Source of the DNA: Fusibacter paucivorans | GTDB taxonomy: Bacteria > Bacillota > Clostridia > Peptostreptococcales > Acidaminobacteraceae | Reading direction: 5' to 3' | Length of the DNA stretch: 64,000 bases | Assembly: GCF_018390735.1 (NCBI RefSeq) | Contig: NZ_JAHBCL010000004.1 | Coordinates: forward strand, 62,001-126,000 | Shown: positions 36,573 through 45,565 of the stretch, one piece after another | Layout: each line of letters opens with the position of its first letter | Position numbering within the stretch: position 1 is the first letter of the stretch | Translations under genes and position numbers: made by a program | Notes under the pieces: generated by a model | Seen by the model: only the letters and a program-made list of their open reading frames with translations | Told to the model about the DNA's origin: nothing | The model's database searches: none

Positions 36573-38930
36573 TTATTCCCGTTCTTTTAAGACTTCGACA
36601 ATATCCAACCGCTTTATTTTCCGTTTGACATTCAATTGGGACAGCCATATAAAAAGTGCTGTTCCTAAGACCGATAAGACAAATGCAAAATTGCCAATTG
36701 ACGACGGCATTGCGTAAATATCCGTCTGATATGCAGACGACATGCCCTGCATCATTAAAATCGCCGTTGGAATACCCAAGATAATCGCAACGAAACCCAA
36801 AATCCATTGCTCGAATGAAACGATTTGAAGCACTTCATCAATACTCATGCCCAGCACGCGAAGCGAGGCAAGTTCTCTTTGCCGCTCTGACAAGGAGATC
36901 ACGCTGGAATTATAGACGATAGCAAAACCCACGACAATGGAAATCATCGCCATAATGTAGCTCATGTAACCGTAAGAATCCAACAAATCCCGGTATTTTT
37001 TCAGTGTTTGCGCTTCAACTTCTATAGTGCCGACATTTTCAGCATCTTCAAGCTCATGGCGGATGGCATCGGATTTTTCAGGGGAAACTTTGAGGTAAGC
37101 CGTCGTCGCCACATTCTCATATCCGGTTTTGGCTTCGAGATACTGCATATTGGCGTAACCGTTTGAGCCAATGTACTGCGGTATAATGCCAATGACTTCC
37201 ATGGTAATGTAATCATCGACAAATGGCGTTTCAACCCTTAATATATCCCCAACGTCAACATCCATCTGAACCGCGAGGTTTTCTGAGAGATATAGACCGT
37301 CTTCCGAGAGATCTACCGTGCGCTGATCAGCATCCAGCACGCGATAGAGTTCAATATCATCGGAAAGTCCCATGATGATGGTGTTTTTTTCGTAGATGCC
37401 CTTTTTAATCTGAACAGGTACTTCAACCATGGTTTCCACATAGGAAACACCCTCCAAATTATACAAAAGCGACTGCGCTTCTTTTGCCGGGATCAATCCT
37501 TTAAAGGTCACTTTCATATCGTAGAGCTGTACTTTATCAAACTGGTCAAAAATCATCGTATCAATTAGCGTATCATAAGACCAGGCGACAACCATAATGC
37601 TAAAGGCAAATAGGAGTCCTAAGACAGTAAAAATGCTTCTTCCCTTACTTCGCACCAAATTGCGGACTGCCATTTTCCCCTGCATCGTAAGACTATTCCA
37701 AAATGGCTTAATCCCTTCGAGGACACTCCTTTTTGCAATTTTGGGTGCTTTGGGACTCATGGCCATGGATGGCGTCAGCCGCAATATTTTTTTCGTTCCT
37801 TGATACCCTGCAAATAAGCTAAAGACCACTGAGATCATCAGGCCATAAAACGTAAACTTATAGGTAAATGCGTTTTCAATATCCGGAAACGAGAAGAATT
37901 CTTTATAGGTTTCCGTATAAAATACCGAAAGCTGTGTGCCTAAAATACCTCCGGTGATGCCGCCGATGATGCCGATCACCAGCGCATAGGACAAATAATG
38001 CGCCTGAACTTCATAATTATGATATCCCAGTGCCTTTAGAATGCCAATTTGCCCGCGCTGTGTCTCCGTAAGACGTTTCAGCATAATATAGAGGATAAAG
38101 CTCGATATGCCGAGAAAGAGAAACGGCATACTTTTTGCCATGCTCTCAAGGCCTTTCAGTTCTTCTTTCAGAAAGGCATTACTGGACTGATGTTCCAAAT
38201 CCGTCAGACTGATCAGCCCGTAGGATTTCAAATTGCTCTTGAGCTGTTCCCTAACATCATCGTAAACAGTGCCATCCTCAAATGTTAAATTAATATAATT
38301 GACTTCATTGGAGCGGCCAACGAGTTTTTCCATGACGGGTTTTGAAATATAGGCAATATCAAACGTCTTTGGGGAAGGCATAAAATCATAGCTGTTCCGT
38401 GTTACATAGACGTATTCTGGACTTAACACCCTGCCTGCAATGGTAAAAGTCGTCACTTTGCCATTGACGACTAAATCAATGGTATCGTCTATTTGGAGTC
38501 CATTTTCATCAAAAAATTTATCGCCAATCCAGATGAGCAAGCTGTTTTCATCCAATTCATAGCCTTCGCTAAGGTAGACGTCATTTATTCGCGCCGAATC
38601 ATCAATGGCATAGGTATTCAGTCTCAAATACACATTTTCGTCACCTTCGAAATCAACCCGGACATCTTGTTTTAAAATACCCCTTGCCGATTTAATGCCC
38701 GGTATACTCTCTAGATCGTCTATGCGATTTAGCGGCATCGACTGCACATTGGCAAAGGCGTCGGCAATATTGTAATCCTCATAAAAGGTATCTCTTGCGT
38801 TGTTGAGATTCACCATGACGATAGACATTGCCGAGTACGTCATGAGCCCCATGCTCATCACGATGATACAGGCGAGATAAGCCAGTTTGTTTTCCAGCAT
38901 ATCCCGAAGCATTTTTCGCAGCAGTATCAC
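36573..38930 (-). CDS. ABC transporter permease with two FtsX domains
   Basis: 785 residues, starting at GTG 38930 behind GGAGGTGAG; the GTG overlaps the ATPase stop by 4 bases. Membrane helices lie at about 20-40, then three at about 255-375 (first FtsX domain, with ETQRGQIGILKALGYHNYEV), one at about 430, and three more after 660 (second FtsX domain, SERQRELASLRVLGMSIDEV). Extracytoplasmic domains lie between. It is one half of the exporter with the ATPase at 38927 and the adaptor at 35337, and may export lipids or peptides. Confidence 0.9.
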   Translation of the reverse strand: MILLRKMLRDMLENKLAYLACIIVMSMGLMTYSAMSIVMVNLNNARDTFYEDYNIADAFANVQSMPLNRIDDLESIPGIKSARGILKQDVRVDFEGDENVYLRLNTYAIDDSARINDVYLSEGYELDENSLLIWIGDKFFDENGLQIDDTIDLVVNGKVTTFTIAGRVLSPEYVYVTRNSYDFMPSPKTFDIAYISKPVMEKLVGRSNEVNYINLTFEDGTVYDDVREQLKSNLKSYGLISLTDLEHQSSNAFLKEELKGLESMAKSMPFLFLGISSFILYIMLKRLTETQRGQIGILKALGYHNYEVQAHYLSYALVIGIIGGITGGILGTQLSVFYTETYKEFFSFPDIENAFTYKFTFYGLMISVVFSLFAGYQGTKKILRLTPSMAMSPKAPKIAKRSVLEGIKPFWNSLTMQGKMAVRNLVRSKGRSIFTVLGLLFAFSIMVVAWSYDTLIDTMIFDQFDKVQLYDMKVTFKGLIPAKEAQSLLYNLEGVSYVETMVEVPVQIKKGIYEKNTIIMGLSDDIELYRVLDADQRTVDLSEDGLYLSENLAVQMDVDVGDILRVETPFVDDYITMEVIGIIPQYIGSNGYANMQYLEAKTGYENVATTAYLKVSPEKSDAIRHELEDAENVGTIEVEAQTLKKYRDLLDSYGYMSYIMAMISIVVGFAIVYNSSVISLSERQRELASLRVLGMSIDEVLQIVSFEQWILGFVAIILGIPTAILMMQGMSSAYQTDIYAMPSSIGNFAFVLSVLGTALFIWLSQLNVKRKIKRLDIVEVLKERE

Positions 38931-39631
38931 CAGCTCACCTCCTCCGGTTCCAGAGGTTTTTCATTTTCCTGTATGCGTTCAATCCGACCGTCTTTTATAT
39001 AAAAGACCCTGTCGCCAATCTTACCGATCCCAGCATTATGTGTAATGATAATCACCGTTTTTCGGTAAGTCTTATTAAATTTTTTAAGAAGATTCAGCAC
39101 TGAAAGTCCCGTTGTAAAATCCAGCGCACCCGTTGGTTCATCACAGAGCAGTATATCAGGATTCTTGGCAATCGCTCGCGCAATGGCCACACGTTGCTGC
39201 TGCCCTCCGGAGAGTTGAGATGGAAAGTGATCAGCCCTATCCAAAAGGTCCACTTCTGCCAGTACTGTTTTGGCATCTAATGGATGGTCACTGAGCTCCG
39301 TCGAAAGCATAACATTTTCAAGCGTATTAAGATTCGGAATTAAATTGTAAAACTGAAAGACAAAACCGATAGCATTGCGTCGATACCATGTTAAGCGTCG
39401 TTCAGTTGCTTCATGGAGCGGTTCATCGCGATAGTAAATTTCACCTTCAGATGCCTTGTCCATGCCGCCGATCATATTGAGCATGGTACTCTTGCCGCTG
39501 CCGCTTGGTCCAAGTACGACGACAAATTCACCTTCGTAAATTTCAAAGGACACGTCGTTAAGCGCCTTGACCGTAATTTCACCCATTTGGTAATGCTTAG
39601 ACAATTTGTTTGCTGTCAATACCGTTTGCAT
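38927..39631 (-). CDS. ABC transporter ATP-binding protein, LolD/MacB type
   Basis: 234 residues, ATG behind GGGGG. Walker [10 protein letters not shown], signature [14 protein letters not shown], Walker [13 protein letters not shown] and His in ITHNAGI are all present, so ATP hydrolysis should be intact. The LSx[18 protein letters not shown] opening is typical of the LolD/MacB group. It precedes and overlaps the FtsX permease gene. It is a second copy of the exporter type seen at 13-17 kb, but this operon has an HlyD-like adaptor and the other has a CARDB-like protein. Confidence 0.93.
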   Translation of the reverse strand: MQTVLTANKLSKHYQMGEITVKALNDVSFEIYEGEFVVVLGPSGSGKSTMLNMIGGMDKASEGEIYYRDEPLHEATERRLTWYRRNAIGFVFQFYNLIPNLNTLENVMLSTELSDHPLDAKTVLAEVDLLDRADHFPSQLSGGQQQRVAIARAIAKNPDILLCDEPTGALDFTTGLSVLNLLKKFNKTYRKTVIIITHNAGIGKIGDRVFYIKDGRIERIQENEKPLEPEEVSW

Positions 39632-39661
39632 AATGCCCCCTATTGTTTTCAGGTGTTTTGT

Positions 39662-40534
39662 TCAACGCTTCTCTTTCTTCACCGCACTTTTGAAATACAC
39701 GGGCGGTAACGATTGATATGCCCAAATCATCGCGTTAATTTCTGCACCTATCATTATAATAATACCCAAAACATACAACCATATCATAAAAACAATCACA
39801 ACGGACAGCGACCCGTAGAGAACCGCATAACTTGTCAACCTTGTAACAATGGTTGAAAAAGCGATATTTTCCAATACCGTTCCCACGAGCGCGAAAATCG
39901 CACCGTAATAGGCATCCCTAAATCTTATTCGCTTATTCGGCAAGAAACTGTAAATCGAACCAAAGAGTAAAATATAGAGTGCCGCCAAAACGATCATACG
40001 CACCAATGACCACAATCCAATCAGTTCGATGTCTAATTTTATCGGTAAAATAGCCTGCAGCCATTCGACCACATGGTAACCGACATTTGGGATCAGGAGT
40101 GTTATAATAATCATCAGTGTCAATAAGAAGGTATAAAGCATGCCGGTAAGCCGCGTTACAATAAAACTGCGCGTCTCTTCAATTTCATAAACGGCATTCA
40201 TTGCACGCTGTAATGCTGTAACGGCTCTAGACGCCGCATAAAGCGTACCAATTCCCGCAACGGAAAGTACGGCATTGCCATTGGCGTACTTCATTTGATT
40301 TACAAATCCCGTGAGAAATTCTTGAATTTCTTTGGGAATATTTAAAAAAATTTCATTTTGCTGTAATGAGATGACCACATCCAATCGCGCACCGACCATC
40401 AAGACAAAGATTAGCATCGGAAAAATAGAGAGCATGAAGAAATAGGCCATCTGTGCGCTAAATGCTGTAATGTGGTGGCGCTGATAACGCAACCTTAAAT
40501 CTTGTATCCACAATAACCACTGTCTGGTCTTCAT
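39662..40534 (-). CDS. YihY/BrkB family membrane protein
   Basis: 290 residues from ATG 40534, set by AGGAGG; a longer frame to 40636 lacks a site. Six membrane helices: about 27-60, 100-125, 140-165, 175-205, 210-235 and 245-275. The family signature HHITAFSAQMAYFFMLSIFP lies at the start of the first helix; RDAYYGAIFA and a hydrophobic tail follow. The family was once called ribonuclease BN but is now viewed as a transporter-like or envelope protein of unknown role. It lies 30 bases after the ABC ATPase gene on the same strand, and could belong to that operon. Confidence 0.87.
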   Translation of the reverse strand: MKTRQWLLWIQDLRLRYQRHHITAFSAQMAYFFMLSIFPMLIFVLMVGARLDVVISLQQNEIFLNIPKEIQEFLTGFVNQMKYANGNAVLSVAGIGTLYAASRAVTALQRAMNAVYEIEETRSFIVTRLTGMLYTFLLTLMIIITLLIPNVGYHVVEWLQAILPIKLDIELIGLWSLVRMIVLAALYILLFGSIYSFLPNKRIRFRDAYYGAIFALVGTVLENIAFSTIVTRLTSYAVLYGSLSVVIVFMIWLYVLGIIIMIGAEINAMIWAYQSLPPVYFKSAVKKEKR

Positions 40535-40665
40535 ACTGCCTCCTATGATAATTGTACGCCGAAGGCGATGGCTCCGCAACGGCATCCGCCTTGATTTAAT
40601 GCTTTCATAATACTTTTTTAAGCACTGATACAGCATTTGAAACTTTGATTTAATCTTTTGTTAAG

Positions 40666-40694
40666 TTGAAATTTACGTCTGAAACGCTTATGAT
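40666..40694 (+). promoter_or_regulatory. Promoter of hflKC
   Basis: TTGAAA (40666-40671) and TATGAT (40689-40694) are 17 bases apart and lie 37 bases before the start codon. A good sigma-A match. Confidence 0.72.
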
Positions 40695-40730
40695 AAAAGC
40701 ATAGACAAGATCAATTTAGGAGGCAATTCT

Positions 40731-41666
40731 ATGAAATTTGCAAAATTATTTGTCCTAGTCCCCATCGTTCTCGTTGTGGTGATTGGACTTTACAGCAGTT
40801 ATTTCATGCTCGATAACGCCGAAGAAGCTGTTATTGAGCGGTTTGGCAAGCTGAATCAAGTTGAATCAGAAGCTGGACTGCACTTCAAAGTACCATTTAT
40901 TGACCACGTCACTATCTTCAATACCAATGAAGTCATTTCACTACAATACGGTTACAGACCTGCGTCTGATCCGACTACAACTTCATATGCTACATATGAC
41001 AATGTCGAAAGTGAAGCAATCGTCTTGACGAAGGGGTCTTATCTCGTCAATATCGGCGCCGTCATTCAATACCGCATCACGGACCCAGCGGCTTATTACT
41101 ATAATGTCGATGACCAAGACGGCACCATTCGACTTGCATTTGAAAGTGTGCTGAGACGCAACATCCAAAATCAGGATCTCGACAGTGCCTTGATCAACAA
41201 AGACAGCATCGCACGAGAAATTTTACCGGACTTAACGCAAAAGCTCAATTCATACGATCTCGGTATTACCATTACAGAAGTAAAGCTTACCGATGTGCTC
41301 CTGCCGGACGATGTTCAGTATGCTTATGACGATGTCAATATCGCCAACAACGAAAAAGAATCGTATAAGAGCCAAGCAGAAAAATATTCAAATGAAATGC
41401 TCCCGAAAGCGCGTGCAGATGCTTACCAGCTCATTCAGGAAGCAGAAGCCTACAAAGCCGAAAAAGTCGCTCAGGCAAAAGGTGATGTCGAAAACTTCAA
41501 TCAAGTATACGAAAAGTATAAAGTCTCTAAAGATATCACAAAGACAAGACTCTATATTGAAACCATGGAAAAAATCCTTGGCAAAGTTTCTGACAAATAT
41601 ATCGTCGACATTGACAGCGACAATATTCTGAAGTTTTTACCGCTTGAAACCAACGGAGGTCAATAG
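40731..41666 (+). CDS. hflK: HflK-like SPFH/band-7 protein
   Basis: 311 residues, ATG behind AGGAGG. One N-terminal membrane helix (about 5-25) precedes an SPFH domain (about 30-190: EEAVIERFGKLNQVESEAGLHFKVPFID) and a coiled coil. LRRNIQNQDLDSALINK and LTDVLLPDDVQYAYDDVNIANNEKE match HflK rather than HflC. In other bacteria HflK/HflC form a large membrane complex that modulates FtsH. The next gene, hflC, starts at the base after its stop, so the two are co-translated. Normal gene order (K then C). Confidence 0.9.
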   Translation: MKFAKLFVLVPIVLVVVIGLYSSYFMLDNAEEAVIERFGKLNQVESEAGLHFKVPFIDHVTIFNTNEVISLQYGYRPASDPTTTSYATYDNVESEAIVLTKGSYLVNIGAVIQYRITDPAAYYYNVDDQDGTIRLAFESVLRRNIQNQDLDSALINKDSIAREILPDLTQKLNSYDLGITITEVKLTDVLLPDDVQYAYDDVNIANNEKESYKSQAEKYSNEMLPKARADAYQLIQEAEAYKAEKVAQAKGDVENFNQVYEKYKVSKDITKTRLYIETMEKILGKVSDKYIVDIDSDNILKFLPLETNGGQ

Positions 41667-42722
41667 ATGAATATCAATCAAGGTGAACCAAAACAAGATG
41701 CATCACAAGAATCATCCACAAACAGAACACGCCAAAGAAGCCGCAGAACAACGCGAAACTTCTCGCCCGGCGATTATCAAAAGAGTATCAAAAATGGACT
41801 CCGCGGCAGTATCGGTCTCATCATCGTTATTGCAATTCTCGTTGTCATCAGCAATTCAATTTTTATTGTCCGCGAGGATGAAGTCGCAACCGTACGTGAG
41901 TTTGGCGAAATTAAATCCATTATCGTGGATGCCACCAACTCGCAAGCACAAATTCAAAATGACTTAGACCCTCGCTTCAAAAATGTCAAAGTCATTACCC
42001 AGAAGGGGCTTCACTTTAAAACACCATTTATCACAACAGTGGATAAAGACACCAGCAAGCTCCTCACCTATATTTCAAATCCTGCAAAGATCAATACACA
42101 AGATAAAATCAAATACGAAATCAACATGTTTGCTCAGTGGGAAATTATTCATCCGGGTATATTCAGAACATCACTCGGCAGTATTACCAAAGCAAACTCA
42201 AAAATCGACGAAGTCGCCTATGCCGCTGTTATTGAAAAAATCAATAGTGTTTCCAGCACGCAGTTCTTAACCGATAAAGAAGTGCTCGCCGGCGTTTTAG
42301 ATGACGCCATTGTTGAACTCAATGCAAATCTGGCAACCCAAGGGATCATGCTTCGCGATATTGAAATCTACCGTACGATTTTACCGGTATCCAATATTGA
42401 ATCAACATATAAAAAGATGATTGCCGAACGTGAGGCGATTGCCCAACAAGCACGTTCCGAAGGGATGGAAATCTATCAGAACACGGTTGCTGATACAGAC
42501 CGTCAAGTCGCTGAGATTAAAGCTTCTGCCATTGAAGAATCTGAAACGGTCAAAGGTGAAGCCGACGCAACCGCACTGGAAATTTATGCAAACGGTTTCA
42601 GTAAAGATCCGGAATTCTACGAATTCTGGCGTACACTCAAATCTTATGAATCGACCATTGATGAAGATACGACACTCTATCTAGATCGCAACAACGACTA
42701 CCTGAAATATTTTTCTCATTAA
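41667..42722 (+). CDS. hflC: HflC-like SPFH/band-7 protein
   Basis: 351 residues. A charged, Arg-rich N-terminal extension (about 1-48) precedes a membrane helix (about 49-70). The SPFH domain follows (VREDEVATVREFGEI, GLHFKTPF), then a coiled coil rich in Ala/Glu. IYRTILPVSNIESTYKKMIAERE and DPEFYEFWRTLKSYE are the HflC signature segments. The start directly adjoins the hflK stop, with GGAGG inside the hflK end. It is longer than E. coli HflC (334) mainly because of the extra N-terminus. Confidence 0.9.
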   Translation: MNINQGEPKQDASQESSTNRTRQRSRRTTRNFSPGDYQKSIKNGLRGSIGLIIVIAILVVISNSIFIVREDEVATVREFGEIKSIIVDATNSQAQIQNDLDPRFKNVKVITQKGLHFKTPFITTVDKDTSKLLTYISNPAKINTQDKIKYEINMFAQWEIIHPGIFRTSLGSITKANSKIDEVAYAAVIEKINSVSSTQFLTDKEVLAGVLDDAIVELNANLATQGIMLRDIEIYRTILPVSNIESTYKKMIAEREAIAQQARSEGMEIYQNTVADTDRQVAEIKASAIEESETVKGEADATALEIYANGFSKDPEFYEFWRTLKSYESTIDEDTTLYLDRNNDYLKYFSH

Positions 42723-42757
42723 TCGTATTAATGTAATACAAATAAATACAAATTATG

Positions 42758-42793
42758 AAAAGGTCAACGGCACATGTGCCGTTGATCTTTTTT
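42758..42793 (+). terminator. Intrinsic terminator of hflKC
   Basis: A perfect stem TCAACGGCAC/GTGCCGTTGA (42764-42773 with 42776-42785) is followed by TCTTTTTTT. Confidence 0.92.
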
Positions 42794-42838
42794 TAATTGC
42801 AAAACAGCGCTTGCCTACCCCTCTGCAATAAAAACCTA

Positions 42839-42890
42839 TTGACAATATTGTTCATCAAGTGTATAGTGTGTATGCTGACACATCACACTA
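42839..42890 (+). promoter_or_regulatory. Promoter and candidate operator of the GntR-ABC operon
   Basis: TTGACA (42839-42844) and TATAGT (42862-42867) are 17 bases apart. A perfect 7-bp inverted repeat, TAGTGTG (42864-42870) and CACACTA (42884-42890), overlaps the -10 and the start region. Its size and place fit an autoregulatory operator for the YtrA-type repressor encoded just downstream. Confidence 0.8.
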
Positions 42891-42905
42891 ATAGGAGATG
42901 TTATC

Positions 42906-43280
42906 ATGAAAATTATTATCACCAATCATTCTGATGTTCCTTTATATCAGCAGATTAAAGATCAGGTAAAAGAAGCAATCTTTAGAGGCGAGCTCGTCGA
43001 AGGCGATGCACTGCCATCTATAAGAGCATTTGCAAACGATTTAAAAGTGAGCGTCCTTACCATACGCCGTGTCTACGAAGACATGGAACAAGAAGGCTTT
43101 ATCATCAGTCAAGTCGGCATCGGCACCTTCGTCTCAACCGGCAACCTAGATCTTTTAAGAGATTCGAAGCGCAGGCTGGTCGAAGAGCAAATGCAAACGA
43201 TGATAAAAACGGCAAAATCACTGGATATATCAATAGATGAATTAAATGCCATGATGGCAATTTTATACGAGGAGGCATAG
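42906..43280 (+). CDS. GntR-family transcriptional regulator, YtrA type
   Basis: 124 residues, ATG behind AGGAG. A winged helix-turn-helix domain (about 8-75) has the GntR pattern DQVKEAIFRGELVEGDALPS, then VSVLTIRRVYEDMEQEGFI and GIGTFV. The C-terminal tail is short, with no large ligand-binding domain, as in the YtrA subfamily, which usually controls its adjacent ABC transporter genes. It is first in a three-gene operon and probably represses it through the inverted repeat over the promoter. Confidence 0.9.
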   Translation: MKIIITNHSDVPLYQQIKDQVKEAIFRGELVEGDALPSIRAFANDLKVSVLTIRRVYEDMEQEGFIISQVGIGTFVSTGNLDLLRDSKRRLVEEQMQTMIKTAKSLDISIDELNAMMAILYEEA

Positions 43281-43282
43281 CA

Positions 43283-44149
43283 ATGAACAATATACTGGAA
43301 GTTCATGCCCTAAATAAAACTTATAAAAACTTTGCACTGCAAGATGTAACCTTTTCATTGCAGGAAGACTGTATTACCGGTTTCATCGGCATCAACGGCG
43401 CCGGTAAAACGACGACCATCCGCTCCATACTCGGTCTTGCACTTAAAAATTCAGGCAAAATTAAGGTTTTGGGAATGGATGTAGACACACATGAACGGGA
43501 AATAAAAGATGCTTTGGGCGTGGTAATGGATGAAGGCTGTTTTTACAATCAATTAACGCTCAATGAAATGAAAAGCATTATTGCACCCGCCTACACAAAA
43601 TGGAGCGATAATGACTATCGACACTATTTACAAGCGTTTGATCTTGATCCCAAGCAAAAAATTGCGACACTCTCAAAAGGGATGAGAATGAAATATTCTT
43701 TAGTACTGGCATTATCCCATCAAGCACAGCTGCTCATCATGGATGAACCCACCAGCGGCCTTGACCCATTGGTGAGAAGCCAGCTTTTAGAGATCATGGC
43801 TGATTATATGAAACAAGGCGGAAAAGGCGTTTTTTTCTCGACGCATATTACGTCAGATCTAGATAAAATTGCAGACATGCTGATTTTAATTGATCACGGC
43901 AAAATCGTCTTTGAAAAGAGTAAAGACGAACTCCTTGATCAATACCGTTTAGTCAAAGGCGATCCATCATTATTAAGCAATGAACATAAAAAACACCTCA
44001 TGAACCTCGAACTAACAAGCTATGGTTTTAGCGGCATTACAGCTGACTGGTCAAAAATTCAAAAAAGCATCCCGGACATCGTATTGGAAAAGGTAGATGT
44101 TGAAGCCATCATGCTCGCCTACCTGAAAAGGAGGAATTCAAATGCTTAG
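43283..44149 (+). CDS. ABC transporter ATP-binding protein
   Basis: 288 residues, ATG behind GAGGAGG and 2 bases after the regulator stop. Walker A GINGAGKTTT, signature-region LSKGMRMKYSLVLALSHQ, Walker B LLIMDEPTSGLDP and STHITSDLDK (switch His) are present. The C-terminal 70 residues extend past the core ATPase, as in YtrB-like and other ABC-2 ATPases. It pairs with the permease that overlaps its end by 8 bases. Such systems often answer to cell-wall-active peptides; the substrate here is unknown. Confidence 0.92.
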   Translation: MNNILEVHALNKTYKNFALQDVTFSLQEDCITGFIGINGAGKTTTIRSILGLALKNSGKIKVLGMDVDTHEREIKDALGVVMDEGCFYNQLTLNEMKSIIAPAYTKWSDNDYRHYLQAFDLDPKQKIATLSKGMRMKYSLVLALSHQAQLLIMDEPTSGLDPLVRSQLLEIMADYMKQGGKGVFFSTHITSDLDKIADMLILIDHGKIVFEKSKDELLDQYRLVKGDPSLLSNEHKKHLMNLELTSYGFSGITADWSKIQKSIPDIVLEKVDVEAIMLAYLKRRNSNA

Positions 44150-44783
44150 CCTTATTCGAAAAGATTTTCTAATCGTCAAAAAACTCACGTTTATTACAAT
44201 GGCACTCATCGTCCTCGTTCCAATATTCATCAGTTTTATCGCCCCAGAGATCCCAGGTATTTTCACTTTTTTGTACATGCTTATCTTTGGCACTTTAATG
44301 CTGTCTCAAGCGATATCCCAAGAAGAGGCAAGGTATCCCAAAGCCATCTCGCTGCTTTGCGCTGCACCTTATTCTCGCAGCGCATGTGTCGCCTCAAAAT
44401 ACTTTGTATTTATTGCAACTTTTGCATACTGCTATCTTGTCGATACACTTGTAAAACTACTTATCAATCCAAGTGCAGTCTTAGGTATGACATCGGTTCT
44501 CTTTGTCCTTTTAATTGGCGTCATCATATTTGGCATCTACATGCCAATTGAATATCAATTCGGTGCTGTTAAAGCGCGCTTTATGTTTTCTACTGTGATT
44601 ATACTGTTTTCAATGGGCCCTTCAATGATTTCAAATTTTGATCCCAATTTTTTGTCGGCATTTTCTGTTTTCAACCAGTATCCTTCAATGATGTTAAACA
44701 GTATTTTAGCCGCGATGAGCATTACATTATTTGCAGCATCTTTAATCATTTCTACTAAAATTTTCTTAAGCAAAGAGCTATAA
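44142..44783 (+). CDS. ABC-2 type membrane permease
   Basis: 213 residues. About six membrane helices with short loops and a final Lys/Glu tail. The start (MLSLIRKDFLIVKK) is typical of ABC-2 permeases; AISQEEARYPKAISLLCAAPYSRSACVASKYF contains the usual coupling-helix segment. AGGAGG lies in the end of the ATPase gene. It completes the YtrA-type operon and is followed by a terminator. Confidence 0.85.
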   Translation: MLSLIRKDFLIVKKLTFITMALIVLVPIFISFIAPEIPGIFTFLYMLIFGTLMLSQAISQEEARYPKAISLLCAAPYSRSACVASKYFVFIATFAYCYLVDTLVKLLINPSAVLGMTSVLFVLLIGVIIFGIYMPIEYQFGAVKARFMFSTVIILFSMGPSMISNFDPNFLSAFSVFNQYPSMMLNSILAAMSITLFAASLIISTKIFLSKEL

Positions 44784-44852
44784 AAGCAATCCTAAATCGG
44801 CATCTTAGCGACCGTACTTTTATGGTCGAAGGTTATTTACTTCTTTTTGCAT

Positions 44853-44892
44853 AAAAAAATCGCTACACAGCCATCGTGTAACGATTTTTATT
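44853..44892. terminator. Bidirectional terminator after the GntR-ABC operon
   Basis: AAAAATCGCTACAC pairs with GTGTAACGATTTTT (44855-44868 with 44876-44889), with one mismatch. A run on the left, T run on the right, between convergent genes. Confidence 0.85.
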
Positions 44893-44913
44893 TACCATAA
44901 CGAGAAATGCCCC

Positions 44914-45423
44914 TTATTTGCGAATCATGCCAAATCCACCGTAAATCGGCTTCTTATCGGATACGGTGATGACTGCATTTTCCTGCGTCTCTTTAATCAG
45001 TTCGACACAGCCCTTCACTTTTTTTCGCGGTACATACATCATCAGCACAAATCTCGGATGACTTTTCCCCTCTCCATGAATCAGCGTCACAGCATAACCT
45101 TTTTCACGCAACTGTGTCGCCAGAGGCAAACCATGTTCTTCCCTGACGATAACCGTCATTTCTGACATGCCGATGCCGATACGCTCTTCCAGCACACTGC
45201 CTAAAAAATTGCCAATGGCAAAGCCCAGTGCATACGCAATAATTTTCAACGGATTTTCTGCAATGTTATTTAGAACCGTACTAACGAGTATCACCCAAAG
45301 CGATACTTCAAAGAAAGCGATAAACGCCCCTATTTTGCGCTCGCCCTTGGTAATTAAAACGATGCGCACTGTCGATATTGACACCTCGACAATCTTGAAC
45401 ATTACAATGAATAAATAAATCAT
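44914..45423 (-). CDS. UPF0316 / DUF2179-type membrane protein
   Basis: 169 residues, ATG behind GGAGG. Three membrane helices in the first 85 residues (DUF5698-type: VSISTVRIVLITKGERKIGA, WVILVSTVLNNI, ALGFAIGNFLGSVLEERIGIG) are followed by a soluble DUF2179-type domain (about 90-160: GLPLATQLREKGYAVTLIHGEG). The family is widespread in Firmicutes, with no established function. Monocistronic. Confidence 0.88.
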   Translation of the reverse strand: MIYLFIVMFKIVEVSISTVRIVLITKGERKIGAFIAFFEVSLWVILVSTVLNNIAENPLKIIAYALGFAIGNFLGSVLEERIGIGMSEMTVIVREEHGLPLATQLREKGYAVTLIHGEGKSHPRFVLMMYVPRKKVKGCVELIKETQENAVITVSDKKPIYGGFGMIRK

Positions 45424-45565
45424 GCTGCCTCCTGTTTAACTCAATTCATTATAGCTTGTTCCCGAAAATCTGTTGATGTCAATTTCATGACATCTTTATT
45501 ACCATTTTGAGAGCATTTTAGTGCCGCATTCCACAACACTGCCATACTGTTTTACCACGGCTGAT

